From Actinoplanes nipponensis (GTDB taxonomy: Bacteria > Actinomycetota > Actinomycetes > Mycobacteriales > Micromonosporaceae), in assembly GCF_016862275.1 (NCBI RefSeq), contig NZ_BOMQ01000045.1, positions 1 through 64,000 of the forward strand: DNA of 64,000 bases. Direction: 5' to 3'. Each line of letters opens with the position of its first letter. The stretch's first letter is position 1. Position numbers and translations under genes: made by a program. Positions 17,497-25,148 of the stretch are shown here, in pieces. Under the pieces are notes generated by a model, which saw only the letters and a list, made by a program, of their open reading frames with translations, searched no databases and was not told where the DNA came from.

Positions 17497-18066
17497 TCAG
17501 ACGTCGTGGGTGAGGTGCCGGAGGACCGCCCGGGCCACCTCATCCGGCAGCTCCGGCATGTCCGGCAGCGAACCACTCAGCCACAACGTCGCGAACCCGT
17601 GCGCCAGCGACCACGCCGCCAGCCCCGTCTCCCGCACCTGCCCCCGCCCCCCGCCCGCCCCGCCGTCCGGCAGGTCCGCGACTCCTGAGTAGAGCGCCTC
17701 CCCCGACCGTTCCCGCGCGGCCACGAGCGCCGGGTCGTCCGCGTGATAGAGGTCCGGGCGCCACATCACCTCGAAGTGCGCCCGGCGCGTCGTCGCGAAC
17801 CGGACGTAGGCGACGCCGAGTTCCAGGAAGCTGCCGGTGCTCGCCCAGGCCTGCCGCAAGGCCGCCGCCAGCTCCTCGAAGCCCTCCGCCGCCAGGGCCG
17901 TGAGCAGCCCTTTCTTGTCGCCGAAGTGGTGGGCCGGCGCGGCGTGCGAGACCCCGGCCCGGCGGGCCAGGTCGCGCAGGCTCAGCGCGGCCGGGCCGTC
18001 CTCGGCGATCGCCTCGGCGGCGGCCGCCAGCAGGGCGCGTCGCAGGTCCCCGTGGTGGTAGCTCAT
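17497..18066 (-). CDS. TetR-family transcriptional regulator
   Basis: A 189-residue repressor. The N-terminal helix-turn-helix spans about 5-50 (HHGDLRRALLAAAAEAIAEDG then LSLRDLARRAGVSHAAPAHHF), and a C-terminal WHG-type ligand domain reads LAAWSLAHGFATLWLSG. It diverges from a DoxX-family membrane gene. Two near-identical 15-bp palindromes in the 77-bp gap are strong operator candidates, so it probably represses both itself and DoxX. ATG 18066 (MSYHHGD) is chosen because TATGCT lies six bases upstream and TetR homology starts there. Confidence 0.92.
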   Translation of the reverse strand: MSYHHGDLRRALLAAAAEAIAEDGPAALSLRDLARRAGVSHAAPAHHFGDKKGLLTALAAEGFEELAAALRQAWASTGSFLELGVAYVRFATTRRAHFEVMWRPDLYHADDPALVAARERSGEALYSGVADLPDGGAGGGRGQVRETGLAAWSLAHGFATLWLSGSLPDMPELPDEVARAVLRHLTHDV

Positions 18067-18072
18067 GCCGTC

Positions 18073-18078
18073 AGCATA
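18073..18078 (-). promoter_or_regulatory. Candidate -10 element of the leaderless tetR gene
   Basis: The minus strand reads TATGCT six bases before ATG 18066. Operator 18080-18094 begins one base upstream, so repressor binding would occlude this promoter. Confidence 0.5.
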
Positions 18079-18079
18079 A

Positions 18080-18094
18080 CTTGCCATTGACAAG
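18080..18094. promoter_or_regulatory. TetR operator half-pair, site 1
   Basis: CTTGCCA-T-TGACAAG, an inverted repeat with 7-bp arms and one mismatch. It has the same TGACAAG arm and 15-bp length as site 2 at 18114-18128. The two centres are 34 bp apart. Confidence 0.7.
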
Positions 18095-18113
18095 ATGGAC
18101 CCGGTCGGGGAAT

Positions 18114-18128
18114 CTTGTCAGTGACAAG
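18114..18128. promoter_or_regulatory. TetR operator half-pair, site 2
   Basis: CTTGTCA-G-TGACAAG is a perfect inverted repeat with 7-bp arms and a one-base centre. It sits just upstream of the DoxX ribosome binding site (GGAGGA at 18132-18137), where it could block expression. Confidence 0.75.
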
Positions 18129-18143
18129 TTTGGAGGACACGAG

Positions 18144-18596
18144 ATGGCACCCCTGGTCACTCTCCTGGCCGGCACCGTCCTGGCCCGGCTGCTCGGCCTG
18201 CTCGGGGTCGACGCGCTCGACGGTTGGTTGCCCGCGTTGCGCGTCGGGCTCGCGCTGATGTTCCTGCTGACCGGCCTGGCCCACTTCGGCCTCGGCCGCC
18301 GGGCGGACCTGGTCGCCATGGTCCCGCCGCGCCTGCCCCGGCCGGAGCTGCTGGTCACACTCACCGGCGGGCTGGAGCTGGCCGGCGCGGCCGGGCTGCT
18401 GCTGCCCCCGACCTACCGGCTCGCGGCGGGCTGCCTCGCGCTGCTCATGCTGGCCATGTTCCCGGCCAACGTGTACGCCGCCCGCCACCACGTCGACCTG
18501 GGCGGCAAGCCCGCCACCCCGCTCCCGCTGCGCACCGCCCTGCAGGTCGTCTTCGTGGCGGCGGCCCTGACGGTGGCGTTCAGCGGAGCCGGGTGA
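18144..18596 (+). CDS. DoxX-family membrane protein
   Basis: A 150-residue membrane protein with four predicted helices. It has the DoxX-like pattern of WLPALRVGLALMFLLTGLAHF early, a short cytoplasmic PPRLPRPELLVTLTGGLELAGAAGLLL stretch, and MFPANVYAARHHV before the last helix. DoxX relatives in actinobacteria are linked to redox stress, but the substrate here is unknown. TGGAGGA lies six bases before ATG 18144. Control by the divergent TetR is likely from the two palindromes. Its 3' end overlaps the convergent transglutaminase gene by 17 bp. Confidence 0.87.
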   Translation: MAPLVTLLAGTVLARLLGLLGVDALDGWLPALRVGLALMFLLTGLAHFGLGRRADLVAMVPPRLPRPELLVTLTGGLELAGAAGLLLPPTYRLAAGCLALLMLAMFPANVYAARHHVDLGGKPATPLPLRTALQVVFVAAALTVAFSGAG

Positions 18597-19446
18597 TCGT
18601 CACCTCGACGGCCTGGCCCGTGCTGGCCGGGCCGGCGTACACGCCCTTGAGCGGCGGCACATCGCCGTACTCCCGGCCCCGCCCGACCACGACGTGCCGC
18701 TCCCCGACCGGTACGCCGTTGGTCGGGTCGAAGGCCGTCCACCGGCCCACCCACCATTCGACCCAGGCGTGGCTCTGCCCGACCACGCTGTCCCCGATCG
18801 CCGCCGACGGCTTCGGGTGCAGGTAGCCGGAGACGTACCGGGCCGGCAAGCCCATCTCCCGCAGCAGCCCCACGGTCAGATGGCTGATGTCCTGGCAGAC
18901 ACCCTTGCGCTGGGCCCAGGCGTGCAGCGCGTCGCTCTGCACGCCGGTGGCCCCGGCCTGATAGGCCACCTCGCCCCGGACGAACTCGCAGACGGCCAGC
19001 GCCGCGGCGTGCGGCGTCGCGTGGGCGCCGCTGATGTCGGCCGCGATGCCGGTCAGTTCCTCGTTCAGCCGCGTCCGCTTGGTGCCCAGCAGCAGCTCGT
19101 ACCAGCGGTCGACGTGCACCGCCAGCTCGTCCCAGCCGGCGCCCTCGCCCGGCTCGATCAGGTCGCCCGGCGGCAGGGTCTCCACCGTGGACGTCGCCGT
19201 CACCGTCAGCGCCTCGTGTCTGGCGTGCACGTCGAACGCCGTGACCACCGTGCCCCAGTAGTCCTCGTAGCGGTACGTGCGCGCCGGCGGCCACACCTCC
19301 ACCCGGGCCTCCAGCACGGCCTGGTGGGTCTCGTTGCGCGGCCACATCCGGGCCTCGTTGTACGACGACGACACCGGCCCGGCGTAGTCGAACCCGCTGC
19401 GATGCTGGATCTTGAGTCGCCAGCTGTCCACCGCCGAAATGCTCAC
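18580..19446 (-). CDS. Transglutaminase-like cysteine protease domain protein
   Basis: A 288-residue protein. The N-terminal beta domain is bacterial transglutaminase-like (LKIQHRSGFDYAGPVSSSYNEARMWP). The transglutaminase core has Cys in RKGVCQDISHL (about 183), His in GQSHAWVEWWV and Asp in FDPTNGVPVG. Such proteins hydrolyse or form amide bonds. It is the last gene of an operon with the alpha-E protein (GTGA overlap at 19443-19446) and the circularly permuted ATP-grasp protein. This conserved trio is predicted in the literature to make or process a peptide-like product, but no substrate is established. Confidence 0.93.
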   Translation of the reverse strand: MSISAVDSWRLKIQHRSGFDYAGPVSSSYNEARMWPRNETHQAVLEARVEVWPPARTYRYEDYWGTVVTAFDVHARHEALTVTATSTVETLPPGDLIEPGEGAGWDELAVHVDRWYELLLGTKRTRLNEELTGIAADISGAHATPHAAALAVCEFVRGEVAYQAGATGVQSDALHAWAQRKGVCQDISHLTVGLLREMGLPARYVSGYLHPKPSAAIGDSVVGQSHAWVEWWVGRWTAFDPTNGVPVGERHVVVGRGREYGDVPPLKGVYAGPASTGQAVEVTITRLR

Positions 19447-20384
19447 GCGACCACCGCTCCCCGCACCCAGTGGACCGCCGTCGTCTGGCGGAAGTAGCGC
19501 CGCGAGACCGCCTCGTTCACCTGCGAGCAGGTCTTCTCCAGGCCGGCCAGCACCGGCCCCAGGCCGTCGATCAGCTCGTCGGCGCCGCGGAACTCCAGGT
19601 TGGTGCGGGCCCGGCCGACGATCCGCTGCGCGTCCGTGGCCACCCCGGCCCGGCCCGGGTCGGGCTCCAGGTCGGTCAGGCAGCCCTCGGCGGTGGACAG
19701 CGCGGCGAAGACCGAGCGCGGGAAGAGCCGGTCGAGCAGCAGGAACTCGGCCGCGTGGCGGTCGTCCAGGGAGCCCCGGTACGTCCGCAGAAACGTCTCC
19801 CACGCCCCGCTGGACCGCAGCAGCGTCAGCCACGAAGGAATGCTCCCGCCGGCCCGCTCGTGCGTGCGCAGCAGCCGCGCGGTCATGTCCACCCGTTCCA
19901 CGCTGCGGCCCAGCACCAGGAACAGCCAGCCCTCGTCCCGGCTCATGGTGGCGTCGGTCAGCCCGGCCATCACCGCGCACCGCTCCCGCACCCACCGGAA
20001 GAACGAGTGCACGCCCTGCTGCTCGACCCGGCGGCGCGCGTTCGGCAGGCCGTGCCAGGTCGAGTTGAGACATTCCCACATCTCCGAGGAGACGGTCTCG
20101 CGGGCGCCGCGGGCGTTCTCCCGGGCTGCGGCCAGCGCGCCGACGACCGAGCTGGGGCTGCGCTCGTCCAGCCCGAGCAGGCCGATCACCCGGGCCGCGG
20201 TGAACGGCTCGTCGGTCATCGGCAGGCCCATCACCGCGAGCAGCGACCGGCACGCCTGGTCCTCGTTGGTCCACGGGTCGGCCAGGATGCGCTGCAGGTG
20301 CACGTCGAGGATGCGGGCGGTGTCCTCGGCGCGTTCGACGTAGCGGCCGATCCAGTAGAGCGACTCGGCGATCCGGCTCAGCAT
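19443..20384 (-). CDS. Alpha-E domain protein
   Basis: A 313-residue all-helical protein starting MLSRIAESLYWIGRYVERAEDTARILDV, the diagnostic opening of the alpha-E family. Further conserved blocks are WECLNSTW, FFRWVRERCAVMAGL and FLVLGRSVERVDMTARLL. The biochemical role is unknown. It is consistently encoded with a circularly permuted ATP-grasp protein and a transglutaminase, as here: its start overlaps the ATP-grasp stop by seven bases, with GGGAGGA as ribosome binding site, and its stop overlaps the transglutaminase start. Confidence 0.93.
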   Translation of the reverse strand: MLSRIAESLYWIGRYVERAEDTARILDVHLQRILADPWTNEDQACRSLLAVMGLPMTDEPFTAARVIGLLGLDERSPSSVVGALAAARENARGARETVSSEMWECLNSTWHGLPNARRRVEQQGVHSFFRWVRERCAVMAGLTDATMSRDEGWLFLVLGRSVERVDMTARLLRTHERAGGSIPSWLTLLRSSGAWETFLRTYRGSLDDRHAAEFLLLDRLFPRSVFAALSTAEGCLTDLEPDPGRAGVATDAQRIVGRARTNLEFRGADELIDGLGPVLAGLEKTCSQVNEAVSRRYFRQTTAVHWVRGAVVA

Positions 20385-21961
20385 CGCGGTCCTCCCTGCT
20401 GTTGCTGCTGTTGTTGCTGCTGCTGGGCGTCCGCGGCGCCGGCGCCCGGTCCCGGCTCCGGGCTGGACGCCGACGGCAGCGGCGCCGGGTCGGCCGCCAG
20501 GTGCGGCACCTCGAACGGCGACGTGTCGTCGGCATCGGCGAGCACCCAGGTGTCCTTGGAGCCGCCGCCCTGGCTGGAGTTCACGACCAGCGCGCCCTCG
20601 GGCAGCGCGACCCGGGTGAGGCCGCCGGGCAGCACCCAGATCTTCTCGCCGTCGTTGACGGCGAACGGCCGCAGGTCGACGTGCCGGCCGCGCAGCCGGT
20701 TGCCGATGAGCGTGGGCACCATCGACAGCTTCACCTCGCGCTGGGCGATCCAGCCGCGCGGGTCGGCGACGATCTTCTCCCGGACCGCGGCCAGCTCCGC
20801 CGCGGTGGCCTGCGAGCCGATGACGATGCCGGCGCCGCCGGCCCCGTCGACCGGCTTGAGGACCAGCTCGCCCAGGCGCGGCAGCACCTCGGCCAGCACC
20901 CCGGGCTCGTCCAGCCGGTACGTGTCCACATTGGGCAGCAGCGGCTCCTCGTTCAGGTAGTACCGGATCAGGTCCGGCACGTACGTGTAGAGCAGCTTGT
21001 CGTCGGCGACGCCGTTGCCGACCGCGTTGGCGATGGTGACCCGCCCGGCCCGGGCCGCGTTGACCAGCCCGGCCACGCCGATCACCGAGTCGGCCCGGAA
21101 GTGCACCGGATCCAGGAAGTCGTCGTCGATCCGCCGGTAGATGACGTCGACGCGCTGCTCCCCGGCGGTCGTGCGCATCGCCACGTCGTTGCCGACGCAG
21201 ACCAGGTCGCGGCCCTCGACCAGCTCCACGCCCATCTCGCGGGCGATCAGCGCGTGCTCGAAGTACGCGGAGTTGTAGACGCCCGGGCTGAGCACCACGA
21301 CGGTCGGCTCGGCCACGCCGACCGGGGCGGCCGCGCGCAGCGCCCGCAGCAGCATGCCCGGGTACGACTCCACCGGCAGGATCCGGCTGGCCGCGAAGAC
21401 CTCGGGCAGCACCTGGGCCATGGCCCGGCGGTTCTCCATGACGTAGCTGACCCCGGACGGGATCCGGACGTTGTCCTCCAGCACCCGGAAGGTGCCCTGC
21501 TCGTCGCGGATCAGGTCGACCCCGGCGACGTGGATGCGGACGCCGTTGGGCGGGTTGATGCCGGCCGCGGCGCGCAGGAAGTGGGCGCTGGTGGCGATGA
21601 TCCGCCGCGGCACCACGCCGTCGGCCAGCACCTGGCCGGGGCCGTACACGTCGGCCAGGAACGCCTCCAGCGCGCGGATCCGCTGCGCGACGCCCAGCTC
21701 GACCGAGCGCCACTCGGCGGCGGCGATGATCCGCGGGACGATGTCGAGGGGGAAGGGCCGCTCGACGCCCTTGAGCGCGAACGTGATGCCCTGGTCCAGG
21801 AAGGCCCGGGCCAGCACCTCGGCCCGAACGCCCAGCTCGGCGCTCGACAGCGGCTGCAGCGTGGCGTGCAGCGCCTCGTAGGTCTCGCGAGGCATGCCGA
21901 GCTCGCCGAACATCTCGTCCCAGCCGGGGCCGAGGCGGTACTCCTCGAAAAGATCCGCCAT
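20378..21961 (-). CDS. Circularly permuted ATP-grasp protein with C-terminal poly-Gln
   Basis: A 527-residue amidoligase-like protein of the circularly permuted ATP-grasp family. Conserved blocks are GIEPPNGVRIHVAG-like (here AGINPPNGVRIHVAGVDL), RVLEDNVRIPSGVSYVMENR, VYNSAYFEHALIAREMGVELVEGRDL, VDVIYRRIDDDFLDP, ANAVGNGVADDKLLY, VLKPVDGAGGAGIVIG and PFAVNDGEKIWVLPGGLTRVAL. The last 30 residues end in ten consecutive glutamines then GGPRC, encoded by CAG/CAA at about 20396-20425; this tail is atypical. ATG 21961 has TAGGGT six bases upstream and no Shine-Dalgarno sequence. It is the first gene of the trio and probably couples ATP hydrolysis to peptide-like ligation. Confidence 0.94.
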   Translation of the reverse strand: MADLFEEYRLGPGWDEMFGELGMPRETYEALHATLQPLSSAELGVRAEVLARAFLDQGITFALKGVERPFPLDIVPRIIAAAEWRSVELGVAQRIRALEAFLADVYGPGQVLADGVVPRRIIATSAHFLRAAAGINPPNGVRIHVAGVDLIRDEQGTFRVLEDNVRIPSGVSYVMENRRAMAQVLPEVFAASRILPVESYPGMLLRALRAAAPVGVAEPTVVVLSPGVYNSAYFEHALIAREMGVELVEGRDLVCVGNDVAMRTTAGEQRVDVIYRRIDDDFLDPVHFRADSVIGVAGLVNAARAGRVTIANAVGNGVADDKLLYTYVPDLIRYYLNEEPLLPNVDTYRLDEPGVLAEVLPRLGELVLKPVDGAGGAGIVIGSQATAAELAAVREKIVADPRGWIAQREVKLSMVPTLIGNRLRGRHVDLRPFAVNDGEKIWVLPGGLTRVALPEGALVVNSSQGGGSKDTWVLADADDTSPFEVPHLAADPAPLPSASSPEPGPGAGAADAQQQQQQQQQQGGPRC

Positions 21962-22349
21962 GGCCCGACCCTACGGGCGGCTCGTTGCGCGTGGGTAACA
22001 GTGAGGTGGGCCGCCGGTACGGGACCTACCGACGGCCCTGGCGCGGCGGCCCGGGGTGAAGCCGGGCCGGCGCCGCTCGCCCGAGACACCGAGAACGGGG
22101 GACCCGGCGTATCGGGGCTGACCCAAGGCTACGCGTGTGCGGGCCGTACCAGAAGCGCCGATCCGCGGCCACATCGCCAGAGATTGGCAGAAATGCCTCG
22201 CGTCGGGGCCACGGCGAGGACGTCGAGCCCGTACCGTGTCGGGCATCACCCTTAGCCGGGCCTGATCTGGGCGCATCCTGTACTCAGCTCATTCTCAGGG
22301 GCGCCCACGGACAATGCCGTGTGCCCTGGAGCCGCGAGGTGGCCGACCG
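21962..22349. other. 388-bp divergent intergenic region, no gene seen
   Basis: This is the gap between the ATP-grasp operon (minus) and the DedA gene (plus). It holds the candidate -10 TAGGGT of the ATP-grasp gene (21968-21973, minus). It is GC-rich with several short inverted repeats but no open frame with a ribosome binding site. Some segments faintly recall the c-di-AMP riboswitch; see the rejected list. Confidence 0.5.
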
Positions 22350-23096
22350 ATGACGGATTTGTTGACCATGATGGCAACACCGGCATGGGCGTACCTTGCG
22401 CTTTTCGGATTCCTCACCGTCGATGCGATGGTGCCGGTCGTGCCGATCCAGGCCATCATGATCACCTCGGGCGCGCTCACCGTGTACGGCAACCTGAGCC
22501 TGCCGGCGGTCATCGCGGTCGGCGCGCTGGGCATGTTCACCGGCGACTCCATCGCGTTCGTGCTGGGCCGCACCGCCGGCAACGTCGGCGGCCACTGGCT
22601 CAGCGGGCGCCTGAGCGCCCTGCGGCAGCGCTTCGCGCCCAAGAACGACCACGGGGACAAGCCGGAGTCCAAGACCCGGCGCGCCGCCGAGCGTTTCACC
22701 CGGGGACTGCGCAAGCCCGGCCCGCTGGTGCTGCTGCTCTGCCGGTTCGTCCCGGGCGGCCGGATGGCGGCGGGCTACCACGCCGGCCGCAGCGGCTATC
22801 CGATCAAGCTCTTCGTGATCTACGACGGCGCCGCGGCGCTGGGCTGGGCCACGTACGGCGGCCTGGTCGGCCACGTCGGCGGCACGGCGATCACGCAGTC
22901 GGCCTGGCGACTGTTCGCGATCGCCGCCTGCGCCGCGGTCATCTTCGGCACCGCGGGCTGGATCCTGGCGCTGTTCGGCGGCCGCAAGGACGCCGACGAC
23001 GGCGACGACACCGACGACGCCGAGGAACCGGAGCCGCGCGACGAGCCGCAGACCGATCAGCGTCCGGCGCTGCGGCGCTCCGGCCCGCCGGCCTGA
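22350..23096 (+). CDS. DedA-family membrane protein
   Basis: A 248-residue DedA/SNARE-associated-type membrane protein. It has a hydrophobic N-terminus with VDAMVPVVPIQAIMITSGAL, GDSIAFVLGRTAGN, and the family motif LLCRFVPGGRMAAGYHAG with conserved Arg and Gly before a further hydrophobic segment. The tail (about 212-248) is hydrophilic and strongly acidic (DADDGDDTDDAEEPEPRDE). DedA proteins are linked to membrane potential and undecaprenyl-phosphate or phospholipid translocation. ATG 22350 is preferred to 22314 because it starts the hydrophobic domain and follows GAGGTGG. Confidence 0.9.
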   Translation: MTDLLTMMATPAWAYLALFGFLTVDAMVPVVPIQAIMITSGALTVYGNLSLPAVIAVGALGMFTGDSIAFVLGRTAGNVGGHWLSGRLSALRQRFAPKNDHGDKPESKTRRAAERFTRGLRKPGPLVLLLCRFVPGGRMAAGYHAGRSGYPIKLFVIYDGAAALGWATYGGLVGHVGGTAITQSAWRLFAIAACAAVIFGTAGWILALFGGRKDADDGDDTDDAEEPEPRDEPQTDQRPALRRSGPPA

Positions 23097-23116
23097 CCAC
23101 GGGCCGCCGACGGCGT

Positions 23117-23142
23117 CCCGGCCGCGGCTCGCGGCGGCCGGG
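23117..23142. terminator. Hairpin terminator between convergent DedA and lpdA genes
   Basis: CCCGGCCGC and GCGGCCGGG form a perfect 9-bp stem with an 8-base loop, 20 bp after the DedA stop and 36 bp from the lpdA stop. There is no U-tract, as is usual in high-GC actinomycetes, and it could serve both directions. Confidence 0.6.
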
Positions 23143-23178
23143 AACACCACGGGATGATCGGGAGCTCCCCGGGCCCGC

Positions 23179-24579
23179 CTACTGAAGCTCGTGCAGCATC
23201 AGCTGCCGGGCCGCCTCGGCGATCGAGCCGGACAGCGACGGGTAGATCGTGATCGTGTGGGCGAGCTGGTCGACCGTCAGGTTGTTCTCGATCGCCATCG
23301 TGATCGGCAGGATCAGCTCGCTGGCCTTGGGCGCCACCACCACCCCGCCGACGATCTGGCCGGTGGCCGGGCGGCAGAAGAGCTTCACGAAGCCGTCCTT
23401 GAGGCCGGCCATCTTGGCCCGGGCGTTGCCGGTCAGCGGCAGCATGACCTGACGGGCGGGCACCTTGCCGGCGTCCACGTCGTTCTGCGAGACGCCGACC
23501 GTGGCCAGCTCCGGGTCGGTGAAGACGTTGGCCGAGACCGTCCGCAGGCGCAGCGGCGCGACGGCCTCGCCCATGGCGTGCCAGACCGCGATGCGGCCCT
23601 GCATGGCGGCGACGCTGGCCAGCGGCAGCACGCCGGTGCAGTCGCCGGCGGCGTAGATCCCGGGGACGTTGGTGCGCGACACCCGGTCGACGGTCACGTA
23701 GCCGCCGTCGGCCACGTCCACGCCGTACTCGCGCAGGCCCAGCTCGGCGGTGTTGGGCACGGCGCCGACGGCCATCAGGGCGTGGGAGCCCTCCACCGTA
23801 CGGCCGTCCGAGAGCGTGACCAGCACGCCGTCGGCGGTGTTGACCACCGAGTCGGCGCGGGACTGGTTGAGGATGGTCATGCCGCGCTCGCGGAACACCC
23901 GCTCGATGGCCATGGCGGCGTCGGCGTCCTCGTGCGGCATCACCCGCTCGCGGCTGGAGACGAGCGTGACCCGCACGCCCATGGCCAGGTAGGCGCTGGC
24001 GAACTCGGCGCCGGTGACACCCGAGCCGATCACCACCAGGTGGGTGGGCAACTCGTCGAGGTCGTACACCTGCCGCCAGTCGAGGATGCGCACCCCGTCC
24101 GGCACCGCCGTGCGCAGCACCCGCGGGGTCGCACCGGTGGCGATGAGCACGGTCGCGGCGTCCACCGCGTACTCCTGGCCGCCGGCCGGAGCGATCAGGA
24201 CCTGGTGGGTGTGACCGAGCGTGTCCTCGCCGAGGCGGGCCCGGCCGGTGACCACGTCCACGCCGGCCTTGATCAGCTTGGCCTGGATGTCGCCGGACTG
24301 GGCCAGCGCGAGCCGCTTCACCCGGTCGTTGACCGCCTTGGCGTCGATCGTCACGCCCTCGAGACCGGCCGAGCGGATGCCGAACCGCTCGTTGTGCCGG
24401 TACCCGGTCACCACCTCCGAGCTGGCGATGAAGGTCTTCGACGGGACGCAGTCGGAGAGCACGCACGCGCCGCCGGCCCCGTCGGCCTCGACGAGGGTGA
24501 CGTCCGCGTCGAGTTGTGCGGCGACCAGCGCCGCCTCGTACCCGCCCGGCCCACCGCCGATGATCACGATCCGGCTCAC
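23179..24579 (-). CDS. lpdA: NAD(P)H quinone reductase LpdA (flavoprotein disulfide-reductase family)
   Basis: A 466-residue FAD protein. It has GGGPGGYEAALVAAQL for FAD, GGACVLSDCVPSKTFIAS with both Cys of the CxxxxC redox pair, VIGSGVTGAEFAS for NAD(P)H, and GIYAAGDCTGVLPLASVAAMQG. The C-terminal His-Glu motif of dihydrolipoyl dehydrogenases is absent: YPSLSGSIAEAA stands where HPTLSE would be. This points to the LpdA (Rv3303c-type) NAD(P)H:quinone reductase instead of a lipoamide dehydrogenase. The frame is open to 24660, but GTG 24579 is chosen because GGAGGTCGGAG precedes it and homology starts with SRIVIIGGG. Confidence 0.92.
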   Translation of the reverse strand: MSRIVIIGGGPGGYEAALVAAQLDADVTLVEADGAGGACVLSDCVPSKTFIASSEVVTGYRHNERFGIRSAGLEGVTIDAKAVNDRVKRLALAQSGDIQAKLIKAGVDVVTGRARLGEDTLGHTHQVLIAPAGGQEYAVDAATVLIATGATPRVLRTAVPDGVRILDWRQVYDLDELPTHLVVIGSGVTGAEFASAYLAMGVRVTLVSSRERVMPHEDADAAMAIERVFRERGMTILNQSRADSVVNTADGVLVTLSDGRTVEGSHALMAVGAVPNTAELGLREYGVDVADGGYVTVDRVSRTNVPGIYAAGDCTGVLPLASVAAMQGRIAVWHAMGEAVAPLRLRTVSANVFTDPELATVGVSQNDVDAGKVPARQVMLPLTGNARAKMAGLKDGFVKLFCRPATGQIVGGVVVAPKASELILPITMAIENNLTVDQLAHTITIYPSLSGSIAEAARQLMLHELQ

Positions 24580-24673
24580 GATACTCCGACCTCCATTGCC
24601 ATCTTTTGTCCCTTTCGTGCCGCAGATGTGCCGACACGCACACCTCATATTCTCCACCACCGGCCGTCCGGGC

Positions 24674-24679
24674 TATCGT
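24674..24679 (+). promoter_or_regulatory. Candidate -10 element of the leaderless gene at 24687
   Basis: TATCGT ends seven bases before GTG 24687, and no Shine-Dalgarno sequence is present. Confidence 0.45.
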
Positions 24680-24686
24680 CATCGCC

Positions 24687-25148
24687 GTGGGTCACTACGC
24701 CGCGTACGGTTCCAACCTCGATCCAGCCCGGATGCGGGCCTACTGCCCGCACTCGCCGATGATCGGCGTCGGGTGGGTGGAAGGCTGGCGCCTCACCTTC
24801 GCCGGCGAGGGCGACATGGGCTGGGAGGGCGCGGTCACCACGATCGTGGAATCCCCCGGCGACCGGGTCTTCGTCTCGCTCTACGACGTGCACCCGTGGG
24901 ACGCCGCCCAGCTCGACGAGGTCGAGGGGGTCACCGCGGGCGCGTACCAGAAGCTCACCGTGCGTGTCTCCACGCTCGAGGGCGACATCAGCGCCTGGGT
25001 CTACGTCTTCGACGGCTACGAGGGCGGCATGCCGACGGCCTGGTACCTGTCCGAGATCGCCAACGCGGCCGAGAAGGCCGGCGCGCCGGACGACTACGTG
25101 GCCGAGCTGCGCCGGCGCCCCACCCGGACGTCCTCGCCCGAGCTCTAG
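24687..25148 (+). CDS. Gamma-glutamylcyclotransferase-like protein
   Basis: A 153-residue protein with the GGCT-fold signature YAAYGSNLDPARM at the N-terminus (substrate-binding YGSNL), and LYDVHPWDAAQLDEVEGV, where the Glu after LDEVEG is the expected catalytic residue. Family members cyclise gamma-glutamyl amines; the substrate here is unknown. GTG 24687 is chosen because the core motif starts there and TATCGT sits seven bases upstream. It diverges from lpdA and converges with the GNAT gene, with which its stop shares a four-base overlap (CTAG at 25145-25148). Confidence 0.88.
   Translation: MGHYAAYGSNLDPARMRAYCPHSPMIGVGWVEGWRLTFAGEGDMGWEGAVTTIVESPGDRVFVSLYDVHPWDAAQLDEVEGVTAGAYQKLTVRVSTLEGDISAWVYVFDGYEGGMPTAWYLSEIANAAEKAGAPDDYVAELRRRPTRTSSPEL

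Noticed and set aside
22000..22200. c-di-AMP (ydaO) riboswitch before the DedA gene
   Set aside because: GGGGTGAA, GCCCGA and ACACCGA fragments recall the family, but the conserved CAGCTAAC block and consistent pairing were not found. A covariance-model search of this segment would decide.
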